NCBI GenBank assembly: GCA_963575745.1
Contig: CAUYUJ010014771.1
Location: forward strand, 819,593 to 883,592
Reading direction: 5' to 3'
Source: Prorocentrum cordatum
Lineage: Eukaryota > Sar > Dinophyceae > Prorocentrales > Prorocentraceae
DNA length: 64,000 nt
Shown: piece after piece, positions 48,719 through 59,450 of the stretch
Layout: each line of letters opens with the position of its first letter
How positions within the stretch are numbered: the stretch's first letter is position 1
Notes under the pieces: model-generated
What the model was told of the DNA's origin: nothing
The model's database searches: none
The model's input: the letters and a program-made list of their open reading frames with translations, nothing else
Made by a program: the position numbers and the translations under genes

Positions 48719-49792
48719 ATGGAAACGAAGCCCATTCTTACCTCGAATGAGAAGAAAGTCAAGTTGCAGAAGAAGCTCGAACAGAAGAAGGAGGACCAAG
48801 CAAGATCAGTAGAGTTCAAGAATCAGGGTCTCAAAGCCAAGGCATCCTCCAGCGCTGACCCTCGCGAAGCAAGGATTCTCCCCACTCCACCCCCAGCACC
48901 TGTGCACAGGGGAGATTCTGCCTCTCGGAGCCGTTCGCCGATTGCCAGGAAGATGCAGTACTCAATTGGGTTCAAGAAACAACCGCAGGGCGGCGGGGCG
49001 GGGTCGAAGCCCGATTCGGATGATGCCCTACCAGATACGCAGGACTACCGTGGGGAAACACCTGTCAAACCAGTTGGCGGCACTACTTGGGAAGTGCCGT
49101 CTTCGGAATCACCAGGCTCCAAGAGTTCCTCCTCTGGCTCTGAAGCGGAAGTCGACTCGCCTGACCGAAAGTCGCAGCCTGCCCCAAAGAGCTGGGAACA
49201 GGATAAGAAGCCCTGGATCAGCAAGTTAGGTCCTCCAGTGCTGAAGTCCCAGTTGGAGTACGATCATTCTGGATGCCCAATCTTCGCCCCAAAGGGCGGC
49301 ACTGACCATACCAGCTCAAGACGCTACATTATGGTCTTCGTTCCCCAGCTTACAGGCTTGAACACCGTAAAGGCAAAGGTTGGGGAGCACTTCCAAATTA
49401 TTACTGTAAGGGAGCTCACTCCTTTCATTATCGACAATCAAGGTCCACTGATTTCGGACAGTATCCCAGTTCTGGGAGAGCACGGCTATCTCACCACCAG
49501 GGACGTTACGAAGATTCTCTGGCACTTTGGGCTTAACACGTTTCGCTCCAAGGACATCCACTTGTTTAGCGCGCGGTTTTACACCAAAGAAGCGTTCATT
49601 GGCCCTGAGGTCTGCCCTAAGAAGGAAAGGCTACACGATAAATCTCAGATCTTCGCGGGCAGCTGTATTGTGGCACTCCTCTACGTCAAGGACATGTATG
49701 AGGATGTTGGTGATCTTATAACGGTGGAGACTAGCAACAACGGTGCCAATGTTAGGTGCCATTTGCTCTGCAAACCCCGTTTCCTGATGTGA
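48719..49792 (+). CDS. unrecognised 357-residue protein, Lys-rich then Ser/Pro-rich then globular
   Basis: The frame is open from 48482, but the first ATG is at 48719. It starts with a Lys/Glu-rich helix (KKVKLQKKLEQKKEDQARSV). A Ser/Pro/Asp-rich linker follows (SESPGSKSSSSGSEAEVDSP). The end is a compact domain of about 190 residues (SRRYIMVFVPQLTGLNTVKA, ITVRELTPFIIDNQGPLISD, GYLTTRDVTKILWHFGLNTF). The three-part layout and even composition look like a real protein. The region has lower GC than its surroundings and no hairpins. I do not recognise the family. Confidence 0.5.
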   Translation: METKPILTSNEKKVKLQKKLEQKKEDQARSVEFKNQGLKAKASSSADPREARILPTPPPAPVHRGDSASRSRSPIARKMQYSIGFKKQPQGGGAGSKPDSDDALPDTQDYRGETPVKPVGGTTWEVPSSESPGSKSSSSGSEAEVDSPDRKSQPAPKSWEQDKKPWISKLGPPVLKSQLEYDHSGCPIFAPKGGTDHTSSRRYIMVFVPQLTGLNTVKAKVGEHFQIITVRELTPFIIDNQGPLISDSIPVLGEHGYLTTRDVTKILWHFGLNTFRSKDIHLFSARFYTKEAFIGPEVCPKKERLHDKSQIFAGSCIVALLYVKDMYEDVGDLITVETSNNGANVRCHLLCKPRFLM

Positions 49793-50480
49793 CCCTTCGG
49801 GTCATCAGTGTCCTTTTGGTTCAACTCTGGTTCAATCGGGGACGTCAGGACCTTCCTCTGAGGCATGTATTAAGTTCTGTTCTTCTCAATCTCCGTCAGG
49901 GCCAAAGTAGTGGGGTCTTTCTTGCTTTGTCCACAGCCTCGATGGGACTTTCGCAACCTGGGATCGCTTTATCCTTAGTTTGACTCGTCACCTCAGTTCA
50001 AAACGGGTCTGGTGGGATCGTCAATGTCTTTACTTTGCCAAGATTATGGCATTGTTTCAATCTGGGAATGCTTGGGATCATGAGTGTCTCGGGGCATGTT
50101 GCTCACAGGTCACCCTGCAGGGGCTGGGACTGCATCTTACTCTTCTCAATTCAGCTGGCGGGGTTAAGTGGGGTTGTTGCTCACCCTTTGTCCAAGTCCT
50201 CGATGTTTCAAGTTCTTTCTTGGGATAGTTCGGCGCTAAGTTTCCCTCTTCACCTCAGTACAAATGGGTTAGGCCTGGGATTGTTAATCTCACCTTGCTG
50301 GCCAGGACGATGACTGCCGTCCGATCACTGATAAAGTGCATATCTTTCTCCATCTCTCCATCTATCGGGCCCCTGTCTTTCGGTTGGCCTGTTGGGCATG
50401 GCTGCCTTCTGTAGTCATTTTGGTTCAATTAGCTTTGCACGTCTTGCCCCGACCTCTTCTCAAGTTTTGGGAACACACTC
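49793..50480. repeat. diverged ~260-bp tandem duplication
   Basis: CTTCTCAAT...TTTGTCCA..GCCTCGATG...TTCTTGGGAT...CACCTCAGT.CAAA.GGGT occurs from about 49884 and again from about 50143, and shorter pieces recur near 50420. The copies are substantially diverged. No coding frame is convincing. It may be intronic or intergenic. Confidence 0.55.
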
Positions 50481-51350
50481 ATGCTTGCTCCTCAGAGGGT
50501 TGTCAGGCCATGGAATTCAAAATCGCTCCAGTGTTGTATCTTCGAGGCATGGGCATCAGCCTGCCCACGTGCACTGGCAATCGAAAGTTCAGAGATCGTT
50601 CCTTTAAATTCAGGATCATACAATCCTCGGAGATGTGTCACACTTCACATGTACGAGAAGGGACGCGAATTCGAGATACCTCTGAGGCAGCTATGGAATC
50701 TCTTTGAGGCCTTTTTCTCTAGTAAGGCATGCAAAGACCTTATTGGGATTGTGGGAATTGCAGTACGTTCTATGTCTTTTGTACAGATCAAGACAATGTC
50801 GTACAAGGGTGCCGTGTTCTACGACAACCGCTGGTCAGATCCTGGGAATTTCATCTACACCATCTGGTGGAACATTTGGGGCCAAATGGCCAGGTATCTT
50901 CAAAGGAGACAACCTACCAGTGCTTCGTCCAAGTCCATGGAGGAGCTACGAGCAGTTGCGGGCCGTGTCACCGATGTACAGAGGATGGTCCGAGAACGGT
51001 GGAACAGGGAACCCGGCACTTCTCGGTGGTTGGAGCTCATCGGAGATTTGATGGAGTTAGGGTTGGGAGCGGGGTATGTTGAGCCTGATCGGTTCTGGAA
51101 CATCATTCAGGGGATTTCTCCCATCATCTGCTCCATTCGGTCTATTCTGATGTTTGCTGATCAACATGGGTCGTTCGCTAGGACGGGGAAAGACCGTCGC
51201 CTTTTTCGCGGCCCTTGTGCTCCCCACACTAGGAAGTTTGCCGTGGCAATGTTCCACGGAATGCAAGTGCATAAATTCAATGTGACGGAATCCTCAGAGG
51301 TTTGGGTATCATATCTGATTGCAGCCTCAGAGAACAGGCTCCAATACTAA
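50481..51350 (+). CDS. unrecognised 289-codon frame
   Basis: Coding character is clearest from about 50650: MYEKGREFEIPLRQLWNLFE, GAVFYDNRWSDPGNFIYTIW, RWLELIGDLMELGLGAGYVE, CSIRSILMFADQHGSFARTG. It is rich in Trp, Phe and Tyr and probably globular. The N-terminal 55 codons may be intron or 5' sequence, because another frame is equally open there. A stop follows at 51350. No family is recognised. Confidence 0.45.
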   Translation: MLAPQRVVRPWNSKSLQCCIFEAWASACPRALAIESSEIVPLNSGSYNPRRCVTLHMYEKGREFEIPLRQLWNLFEAFFSSKACKDLIGIVGIAVRSMSFVQIKTMSYKGAVFYDNRWSDPGNFIYTIWWNIWGQMARYLQRRQPTSASSKSMEELRAVAGRVTDVQRMVRERWNREPGTSRWLELIGDLMELGLGAGYVEPDRFWNIIQGISPIICSIRSILMFADQHGSFARTGKDRRLFRGPCAPHTRKFAVAMFHGMQVHKFNVTESSEVWVSYLIAASENRLQY

Positions 51351-51622
51351 TGGGGCGGGGGTATTTGACACCCCACGGAATTTACATTTGGTCTGTTTCG
51401 AGACCACTTTGTGTTCTCTCTCACTCTTTGTTCCCCGCCTTCGGGATTGGCTGACACCAGGAGATGTCACTTGTGCGATCCTATCTGGGACCCGCCTGAT
51501 CTCTGCGATCGTAGGGACACCGTGGCTTCGCAACAATCCCGCCTTCCTCTGTCTTCCTCTGGTGGGCCCTTCCTCGTCCCTGCCTCACGTCGCCCCTGCA
51601 GTCTCGGGCTCAAGCTTTCGGT

Positions 51623-51949
51623 ATGCTACTTCCCAAGGCGTCCGACCCTCACGTTTACTTTCAGGGGAAACTTTGCAGGTCTAAACGCAAGGTTTGCTTC
51701 TTGTCCAAACAAGACCTTGAAGCACTCTCGCACTGCTCCACGCTGCTATTCCAAAGGGCGGTAAAGTTGCCAGCTCGGTTCCTTATTCCATCGGACCTTG
51801 GTGGTCCACACCTCACATATGACTGGTGCAAAATTCCGCTCTTCCAAGCTTGTCGGGACAGCGGCTTCAATAGACTGTTTGTAAACGTTAGGGGACCCGA
51901 TGAAAGGGCTCGAAGAGTCCCTTGGGAAGAACTGGCTGTTGGTCAGTAG
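51623..51949 (+). CDS. unrecognised 108-codon frame
   Basis: VYFQGKLCRSKRKVCFLSKQ, LPARFLIPSDLGGPHLTYDW and FQACRDSGFNRLFVNVRGPD. The residues look coding. The start is not defined and the frame overlaps the next one by 50 bases, so the two may be parts of one protein joined by splicing or a shift. Confidence 0.35.
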   Translation: MLLPKASDPHVYFQGKLCRSKRKVCFLSKQDLEALSHCSTLLFQRAVKLPARFLIPSDLGGPHLTYDWCKIPLFQACRDSGFNRLFVNVRGPDERARRVPWEELAVGQ

Positions 51950-52265
51950 CCGTTTCGCCTCAAACCCCGACGGAAGTCTGGTACGAAACGGCTGGGAACA
52001 TCCATATGCAATTCAGGGGATGGTCAAACGATGCCTTCCAGCAAAGCTGGCATCCAGGAAGCGTCTCAAGTGGATTCACGGTTCTGGTGGAATGTGGAAC
52101 TACTGTGAAGAAGAAAAGGTCTACACCAAAGTCTGGTACACAGAGTACTATGATACGTGGTTCGACCCCGAATCTGGCTGGCCCTACCCAGTGATTTGGT
52201 ACCTGTCGGACTACTGGTGGGACGGAGACTTCTTTGTGGAAAAATGGCGTTGGAAGTATCCGTGA
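51900..52265 (+). CDS. unrecognised Trp/Tyr-rich 121-codon frame
   Basis: The frame reads KGLEESLGKNWLLVSSRFAS, GMWNYCEEEKVYTKVWYTEY and WFDPESGWPYPVIWYLSDYW, ending in KWRWKYP at a TGA. The very high aromatic content suggests a beta-rich or WW-like module. The WxxxxSGWPYP stretch resembles the hydrophobic core of WW-type repeats only loosely. Confidence 0.4.
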   Translation: MKGLEESLGKNWLLVSSRFASNPDGSLVRNGWEHPYAIQGMVKRCLPAKLASRKRLKWIHGSGGMWNYCEEEKVYTKVWYTEYYDTWFDPESGWPYPVIWYLSDYWWDGDFFVEKWRWKYP

Positions 52266-53424
52266 TTATCAATGCTGGGATCCCCACAGTCTTCAGCCTC
52301 CCTCCAATATCCCTTGCATGTTCTTCAACGTCGGTGGTTGGTAAAACTCAAAACCATAAACATCACCCAGCATCTCGCGTCATAATTGCTTGAATTCAAC
52401 TACCTTATATGCCTTGGTTCACCTGGAGTGGGTCCTCACAGTTGGGCTCACTCGACTTTACAGTTCTCTTTGTATGCCTCCATATCTTCTGGGTCATTGC
52501 GTGCTGGGACATTCAGTTTAATGTCAGGCTTTCTTTCCCCACTTTTATTCGAATGGGTTGTCACTTATATATTTTGGGCTTCAAGGGACTCAATGAAAGT
52601 TCTCTTCACTTCACTTCTTGATTTTCTCAAGTTAAGCAAGGTATTCGAGTTACTCAAGTCACTCGAGCTATTCAAGTCTCTCAAATTTTGACCAATTAAG
52701 CATGATCCATTACCTTGCATTACGCTTCTCATTGCTCCCACCTTTATTCAAAGTGGGCGGGTTTCATTCAGTATCATAGGTTCAATTTAAGATGGGTTTC
52801 AATCATTCACGATTTCTTTCAGTATCAAGGGTTTCAATCATGGCTTCTTTCGGAATTGGACAGATTGTCTACATTCATGATTTCGTTCAGTATCATGGGT
52901 TTCAATCCTGGGCTGGGATTCTTCTTTGTTCTGCCCCTTTCCTCTCTCGCCTCTCTACCGTACGCTTTTGGCGTATTGGTGGCCTCTCAGGCTTTGTGTT
53001 TCAGGAGAACCGTCCCCTTAAGGCGCGTCATCATCATCATCATCATTCATTTCCTTGAGCCGTTGAAGCTTCGTTTCATGTTTTGGTGGGCGCATGAGGC
53101 ACAATCACATAGTGAAGCCCTTCCAACTGCGGCCCCATGGTGGCCGTTGATATGGTCCTCTGACGTGGACCAGTACGCTCGTCCATTTCGATGTCCTGCT
53201 CTTGCTATTTTCGACTGAACCCATGTCGGTCCCAAACAACTGGACCCGCCAGATGTCTGCGACCAGTGGGCAAGAAGCAAGACAGAAATATGTGTAGACA
53301 TCCCAACAGTAGAGACGCTCACTGAGCGATTCAGACGCGCCGATACGCCTGCCCCGCCTACCTCGACACGCCTACCCCAAGTGCATCGCTTTGTCCCCCG
53401 CCCAGCCGGCCGGACGGAGTAATT
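52266..53424. repeat. T-rich DNA with ~55-65-bp degenerate tandem repeats
   Basis: TTCAGTATCA(A/T)(G/A)GGTTTCAAT recurs around 52768, 52817 and 52888 with ATTCATGATTTC between, in a T-rich background. GTTACTCAAG/GCTATTCAAG pentamer runs lie near 52620-52690. The long frame across 52715-53218 is of doubtful meaning. Confidence 0.5.
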
Positions 53425-53745
53425 ATGGCTCCCGATCGGCTTGCAGAAGCGCCAAGAGACATTCAGTCCGACGGCACTATGCCAGAGCGCCTAAGGATGG
53501 ACGCCCCAGGATTGACACTGCCTTTCTGGCTTGATTTATTTCCCATCTCGGGATGCATGTCCGACGTGATCTGGGATGACGGGAAGGCGTATGAACTTGC
53601 CACTCGACGCGATGCCATCAACGTCGCGGTACAATTTGTTCTGGATTACTTGACCACACCGACCTCTGTTGTGCAACTGGAGAAAGATGTAGTTCACGAA
53701 GGGCCGCCGGGGTTGGTTGAGCTTGTTGACAAAGTATGCGGTTAA
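53425..53745 (+). CDS. small unrecognised protein
   Basis: A 106-codon frame from ATG 53425: LRMDAPGLTLPFWLDLFPIS, GKAYELATRRDAINVAVQFV, EKDVVHEGPPGLVELVDKVC. The composition is balanced and helical. It continues in spirit into 53790-53993 (EGLHVAFPGNEVLRNTTSAG), probably after a shift. No domain is recognised. Confidence 0.4.
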   Translation: MAPDRLAEAPRDIQSDGTMPERLRMDAPGLTLPFWLDLFPISGCMSDVIWDDGKAYELATRRDAINVAVQFVLDYLTTPTSVVQLEKDVVHEGPPGLVELVDKVCG

Positions 53746-54111
53746 CCTTTTACATAATTCCAATCCGTAGGCAATGGTGACGAATAATTTTGGCTATTCG
53801 CGAAGCTATATTCTTGTTGATGGCAGAAGGACTTCATGTTGCTTTTCCGGGTAATGAAGTACTGCGAAACACGACTTCTGCAGGCATTATTTTCGATCCC
53901 AGACTGACCGACGCATATGCGTTGGACAGCCGGATCAGGTCAACGATTAAATCATTTGAGCTGCTTCATCAGTGGACCGAGGGTTTAAGGTAATGAGGTT
54001 CGTGGCGCCGTGTCCGACGGTGTTATGCGCAAGTGCAGGATGCCAAAGATTTCATGGAAATATATGAGAAGATTGTTCCTCGTGCGAGAACTCGCTTGAC
54101 TATCGACCGTT

Positions 54112-55162
54112 ATGGATACTTGGTTACAGCCAATGCCATCGATCTCATCAATTAATTATGTGAAGAACCCCACCAAGGAGGTCGATTTAGCCGATCCTCT
54201 TCCAGCAGCCCCGGACGACCCAGTTGCACCGGGAGTTGCTGTGCAGCACTCTGCAGGCCTTGTGGCCCCGCGCGCTGATGCCAACGTCCCGGGTGGCTCT
54301 GCCGCTTCGGGGTGGAGAAGCGCGCGGAACGCTCGAACGCCCTCGAGGCGCCCGATGGATGTCGCTGAAGGGACTAGGGCTGGCTGGACGGAGAGGCGCG
54401 CCTCTAGACCAGCCCCGCGCCCAGTGCCCGCCGTCTCAGCTACGTCGGGCAGCGGCCCCGACCGTGATCGGAGGTTGCGCGCAGCTCTTACCGAGTGGCG
54501 CAATCGGGATCGGCCGCTTGCGTGGGCCGATGAGCCCGTCGATGATGTAGGCGGCCGCGCGCGCGATGGCGGCTGGGGCCCCTCGCTGGATCACGCCGAC
54601 AGGGGCGACGACGGCCACGTCCAGGGGTATTATGTTCACGTGGATCGCCATCATAGGATAACACGTAGTCGCCGAACATGGATCTGTTACAGCGTGAACG
54701 AGTACAGTGCTGAATGCGCTACAGCCGTGAAGATGAATCGCGGGGAGAAGAGTGGATTTCCCGCGGGCGAGCTTGGACAAGATGAGGAGATGCACCCGCG
54801 GGAAACCCAGTTTCTGATGATCATGCTCGCGAAGCACTGCGAAGTGCCTCTGCATCCTTGCCCGCGCCACCGCCGCCACCTACGCCTAGGGCGAGGCCGG
54901 CCGACAAGGGCAATAACAAGGACAAGTCTAGCAGCTGGAACACAGTCAAAGGAAGAGGCACTTATGATTAGCGCCAGCGAGATCAGTCTCAGTGGAGCTG
55001 GCGGACCGGCTATCATTGGAATATCCCCAGCGCCGGGAAGAAGGTTGGCAGAGTTGATTTTGTGCAGAAGGACCAGTGCGACTTCGTCGGCATTGGCCCC
55101 GCGTCTCTTGGTTTCATCGACGTGATGTGGGTGCACCAGGAGTACAAGAACTTTGTGGTATG
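54112..55162 (+). pseudogene. last plus-strand frame of the large element
   Basis: From ATG 54112 the frame is Pro/Ala/Arg-rich, then acidic to about 54650. Real coding at the end lies in another frame: RPADKGNNKDKSSSWNTVKG, a TAG, RQRDQSQWSWRTGYHWNIPS, VGRVDFVQKDQCDFVGIGPA and a stop at 55160-55162. That tail is rich in Trp, Gly and Gln. A stop and at least one shift break it. It ends about 180 bases before the right direct repeat, as a terminal ORF of an LTR element would. Confidence 0.45.
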
Positions 55163-55342
55163 AGCTGGATTGAGATTTTAGCTCTGGTGGGGTTCGTCGG
55201 GTCGTTTCGGTTTCTTCCCCCTAGGCAACCGCAGTCGAGCCGTAAAATGTTTGTGCGGTTGGCTCCTGTGGCTGTGCGTATGCACAGGCCGGGTGGGCGG
55301 GGGGTCGGAGCGACTCTACGCACCCCGCCGCGGGGGGAGTCG

Positions 55343-55553
55343 ATGCACCCCTCTCCGCACCACCATCCCGCTGCCCTTGCTTTCTCTTCTTTGCACTGAC
55401 ATGTTTGACTGCTGCAGCTATATAGGCTCTAGGATAGCGGAAAAGGAGCGTGCCCGCCTTCGCGCGCATCGGCCGGCGGGCCGGCTTCCTCCCTTCAGGG
55501 TTATCCTATACATAGTCACTTCAACGGAACACTCCTTCCTCGCCATGGCTTCG
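55343..55553 (+). repeat. right direct repeat (candidate LTR) of the 41.7-kb block
   Basis: It matches 13853-14062 from ATGCACCCCTCTCCGCACC to ATGGCTTCGGCGG, with one short insertion (TGCTGCAG region), and keeps the GGCCGG-CGGG-CCGGC hairpin. Directly after GGCGG the sequence becomes the G-rich satellite (GGGGGTCCAGAAGGGGG). It lacks any continuation into a gag frame, which favours a 3' LTR over a second 5' end. Confidence 0.6.
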
Positions 55554-56570
55554 GCGGGGGGGTCCAGAAGGGGGGGTCCAGAGGGCCCTTTTGAAGCCCC
55601 CTGCGGCCGCCCCCAGGCTTTCCCAGGGGTCGCCAAATTCGCCCCCGAAAACCCTTTTCCAAGGATGCTAAAGGGGGGGGGGGTCGCACAGACCGCTGCG
55701 ATATCCCTCGTCTGCCTGGAGATCAGCGCCAGCTGGGAGTAGCGGAACCCAGTGGTTCATTGTCAGCGTGCCTTCGTCTGGCTGCCGCGCCCTGGTGGCC
55801 CAGCGCGCGATCGTGGCATTGCCCTGGGGCGGGGGCCGCGTCGCGGCGACGTCTTCTACGTCTACGAAGTCGCAGACCAGGGACGTGAGAGAGCGCCTAG
55901 TCCAAACGCCTGTCTCTCTAGAGATGATCTCGATGGGCTGGTCCATCACCCGCTGGGCCAGGAGCATGCCGAGGATGCCGATCTCCGCCGTCTCCTGACC
56001 CAGGTGGGTAAGGTGCCCCTGCAGCTGCGCTAGCACGCGCCCAACGGCCATTTCTGCGACCGCCCCGCGCGCGTCTCCTCGCGCGCACCAGAAGCCGACG
56101 ACGCCCGGCCACGGCGTGGCACGGGTGCAGCTCTGAGCCCAACAACAAAAGACGAGAGGAGGGAGAGGCGAGGTATCAGCATCATCAAATCATTGAAGGA
56201 AGGATACCTGGGGGGTCACTACAACGCGCGCGGCCCAGAAACGAACCTCCGAACGCCCACAGTTGTCCCGGAGACGGCGGGAGAGATTTCAAAATGCGTT
56301 TCCGAGCCCCCCGCCTACAGATTCTTGGGGGGGGTCCAGGGGGCCCTCTCAGAGCTTTCTTCGGCAAACTTCTGGACGCTTTTCGTCCCCTCTTGGACAG
56401 GCCCCCCGAGGACTCCAAGGCCCCCGACCCGCGGATCTTGAGGGGGAGACGGCGGAAAGGATTTAGAATGCGTTCCCCCCCCTAAGGATCCTGGGGGGGG
56501 GGGTCCAGAGGGCCCTCTTGGAACCCTCTTCGGCGAACTTTTGGATACTTTCCGGCCCCTCTCGGACAGG
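55554..56570 (+). repeat. G/C-rich ~100-bp satellite, right block, diverged
   Basis: GGGGGGTCCAGAGGGCCCTTTTG, GTCGCCAAATTCGCCC and GGATGCTAAAGGGGGG recur at 55560-55690 and, after an unrelated GC-rich stretch (about 55690-56260), again at 56270-56560. They match landmarks of the satellite at 57590-58160 and of the block ending at 13835. Confidence 0.65.
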
Positions 56571-56699
56571 CCAGGCCTCCTGAGGCCTCCAGAGCCCATC
56601 CCTCTACATATCCTTCGGGTGTTGTTGGGAATGCCGCTCTGGCGCCTCCGCCGTCGCCGTCGCCGTGGACGTCGCTGTCGATGGCCGTCGTAGATGTTG

Positions 56700-57455
56700 G
56701 ACGAGGTCGGTGACGACGACGACGACGACGTTGACGACGACGACGACGACCACGACGACGACGACGACGACGTTGACGACGACGGTGACGACGACGGACG
56801 AAGACGACGGACGAAGACGACGACGACGACGACGACGACGAGGGAGTCCAGTCGGGGCCTTTGTCTTCTCGTCGTCCTCCTGCTCGTGCCTTTCCTCCTC
56901 GTCCTCCTCGTCCTCCTCCTCTTCCTCCTCCTCCTCCTCCTCCTTCTCTTCGTCCTCCTCCTGCTAAGTTTTGCCCCCGGCCCTCGAGGATCGTGGGGGG
57001 ACGCTTTCGGTCGTTTGCGGCCCTTGTCGGGGCCCATAGGGCCTCGGGGCACCCCTGGGAACCTGCGGGGACTTCAGGGGAACGCCAGAGGTGCGTATCT
57101 GGGGCGGGAGCAAAACTTACCACCTCCTCTTTTTCGTCCTCCTCCTCCTCCTCCTCCTCCTCCTCCTCCTCCTCTGCCTCTTCCTCGCCGTCGTCCTGGC
57201 CGTCCCGCCGAGCGCGCGGGCGCGCGCGGCGCGCGCGGGGGGCAGTCCGCTCGCTCTCGGCGACGACGTTGACGACGACGACGATGGACGGCGGACGACC
57301 GACGACGACGACGACGACGAGGCGGCGCCCGCCCTGTCGGCGAGCTGAGGGGGCCGTCCGGGCCGGCCGCTGGCCGAGAGACCTCCTCCTCCTCCTGTTC
57401 CTCTTCCTCCTCCTTCTCCTCGTCCTCCTCCTCGTCTTCCTTCTCCCCGTCCACT
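56700..57455. repeat. GAC and TCC trinucleotide microsatellites
   Basis: GAC tracts lie at about 56708-56842 and 57257-57325. TCC tracts lie at about 56880-56966, 57127-57178 and 57385-57445. Short unique GC-rich segments separate them. Acidic, Ser-rich and Pro-rich frames across them are artefacts. Confidence 0.93.
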
Positions 57456-57590
57456 ATGACACAATACGGGTACTACTCTCCTCTGCCCCCTGACTTTGTC
57501 CGGAAAATCTCCGACCCTCTCCGCGCACTTTGAATTAATTGCATCCAGGAGTTCTGCGCTAGTTAATTTCTCTTATGTGTTCGGCCGAGT
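57456..57590. other. unassigned DNA
   Basis: A short unique stretch between a microsatellite and the satellite. Nothing is recognised. Confidence 0.4.
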
Positions 57591-58165
57591 TTTCGCGGAA
57601 TTCCCCAAAAGCGTTTCCACAACCACCCCACCCCACCCCTAAGGGTCCTCGGGGGAGAATCCAAAGGACCCTTTTTGCTCGTGGGGCCCTGATCGGCCGT
57701 TTCCAACTGGCTTGGGAGTCGCCAAATGCGATTCCACAAAACCCCCCCTTAAGGATCCTTAGGGGGGGGTCCACAGTGCCCTCACGGGGCCCTGTTCGGC
57801 CGTCTCTGGGCTTTCAAGGGAGTCGCCAAATACGTTCTCACAACCCCCCTCCTCAGGATCCTTAGGGGGAGCTTTTCCACGGGACCCTCTTGGAGCCTTG
57901 TTCGGCCGTTTCCGAACTTTCAATGGAATCGCCACATGCACATCCCCCCCTAAGAATCTTTAGGGAGAGGTTTCCCAAAACCCCTTTTGGAGCCGCCCTG
58001 TTCGGCCGTTTCCGAGATTTCGAAGGAATCGCCAAATGCGTTCTCCCAAACTCCCCCCCCAAGGATCCTTGGGGGGGGGGTCCACAGAGCCCTCTGGGAG
58101 CCCTGTTCGGCCGTCTCCGAATTCTTATGAGAGTTGCCAAGGGCGTGTCCGCTCCCTTTCCCCCA
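57591..58165 (+). repeat. ~100-bp satellite, main array (about 5 copies)
   Basis: GTTCGGCCGTTTCC (or GTCTCC/GTCTCT) occurs near 57691, 57807, 57900, 57999 and 58105, followed by GAATCGCCAAATGCG and CCCCCCAAGGATCCTTAGGGGGGG. Spacing is 93-116 bases. The C-run/GGATCCTT/G-run centre is itself a strong inverted repeat. The array is the same family that flanks both ends of the 41.7-kb block. Confidence 0.9.
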
Positions 58166-58249
58166 GAAATCCTTGCGGACATGCGTCGAACATCACATCT
58201 TCGCAATGGAGTATCACCCATCGTTGTGCTAAGTTTCGTGGTGGTACCA

Positions 58250-58545
58250 TGGTATGGTGTAATGGTGTAAACCTCACACCATTCCACATAATGGTGTAAT
58301 GGTGTAATGGTGTAAAGCGCACGCCCTTTCTCAGACAGGTGTAATGGTGTAGTGGTGTAAACCGTACACCATCTTAAGAATGGTGTAGTGGTGTAATGGT
58401 GTAGCGCTGACACCTCTCATCGGAATGGTGTAGCGGTGTAATAGTGTAGCGGCGCGCCCTATACTACATAATGGTGCAATGGTGTAAGGGTGCATGCTTA
58501 ACACCATTCCTGAGAATGGTGTAGTGGTGTAGTGGTGTAAGTTTC
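58250..58545 (-). repeat. GGTGTAATGGTGTAGT octamer array
   Basis: Units GGTGTAAT and GGTGTAGT repeat with diverged spacers. This is the reverse complement of the array at 13225-13500. It borders the ~110-bp repeat, as at the other site, but with array orientation inverted. Confidence 0.92.
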
Positions 58546-58559
58546 AGTTATCAGACCCA

Positions 58560-59450
58560 TTGCGCGACCACGCCGGACGTCGACATCCACTCGTGAGGCG
58601 AGAAGAGCGACGAATACCACGTTGCTAAACACCACAACGGGGGGCGGGCAGCTCCACTCGGAGCACCACGACTGACCGACAGATCGACGTCGACGTCCAT
58701 TAGGGAGACAAGCAGCGCAACGAGTACCACAACTCTAGACAGCACGATGGGGACCAGCAGCTCCACGCGGGGCATCACGACCTGAACCAGCAGCTCGGCG
58801 TCGGCGTCCACTTGTGAGACAAGCCGCTCGACGAGCACAACGTCATTACATGGCTCGACGGGGACAAGCAGCTCCACGGGGGGTACCACGACCAGGACCA
58901 GCAGCTCCAAGTCGATGTCCATTCGGGAGACAAGCAGCGCGACGAGTACCCCACGCGAAACAGCACGACGAGAACCAGCAGCTCCACGCGGAGCACCATG
59001 ACCGGGGCCAGCAAGACAAGAAGCGTGTCGAGTACCAAGTCGCTAATCAGCACGACGGGGACCAGCAGTTCCACGCGGAGCAATGCGACCGGGTCCAGCA
59101 GCTTCACGTCGACGTCCAATAGCGAAACATCCTTCGCGACTAGCAACACCTCGCGGAACCGCACGACGGGGACCAGCAGCTTCACGTGGAAAATCACGAC
59201 CGGGATGAACAGCTCGATACCATTTCGCTAAGCAACACGACGGGGGACCCGCAGCTCCACGAGGAGCACCACGGCCAGCACCAGCAGCTCGACGTCGACA
59301 TCCACTCGCGCAACAAGCAGGGTGACGAGTACCACATCGCTAAGCAGCACGACGAGGACCAGCAGCTCCACGCGGAGCACCACGGCTCGGACCAGCAGCT
59401 CGACGTCGACATCCTTTCGGGAGACGAGCTGCGTGGCGAGTACCAGTGAG
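58560..59450 (+). repeat. ~110-bp tandem repeat (about 8 copies)
   Basis: Units contain AGCACGACGGGGACCAGCAG, CTCCACGCGGAGCACCACG and TCGACGTCGACGTCCATTCG. The last landmark recurs near 58684, 58797, 58907, 59107, 59288 and 59400, a spacing of about 110 bases. The frames on both strands (VELLVPVVL, TSSSTRSTT types) follow from the period and are not annotated as genes. Confidence 0.88.
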
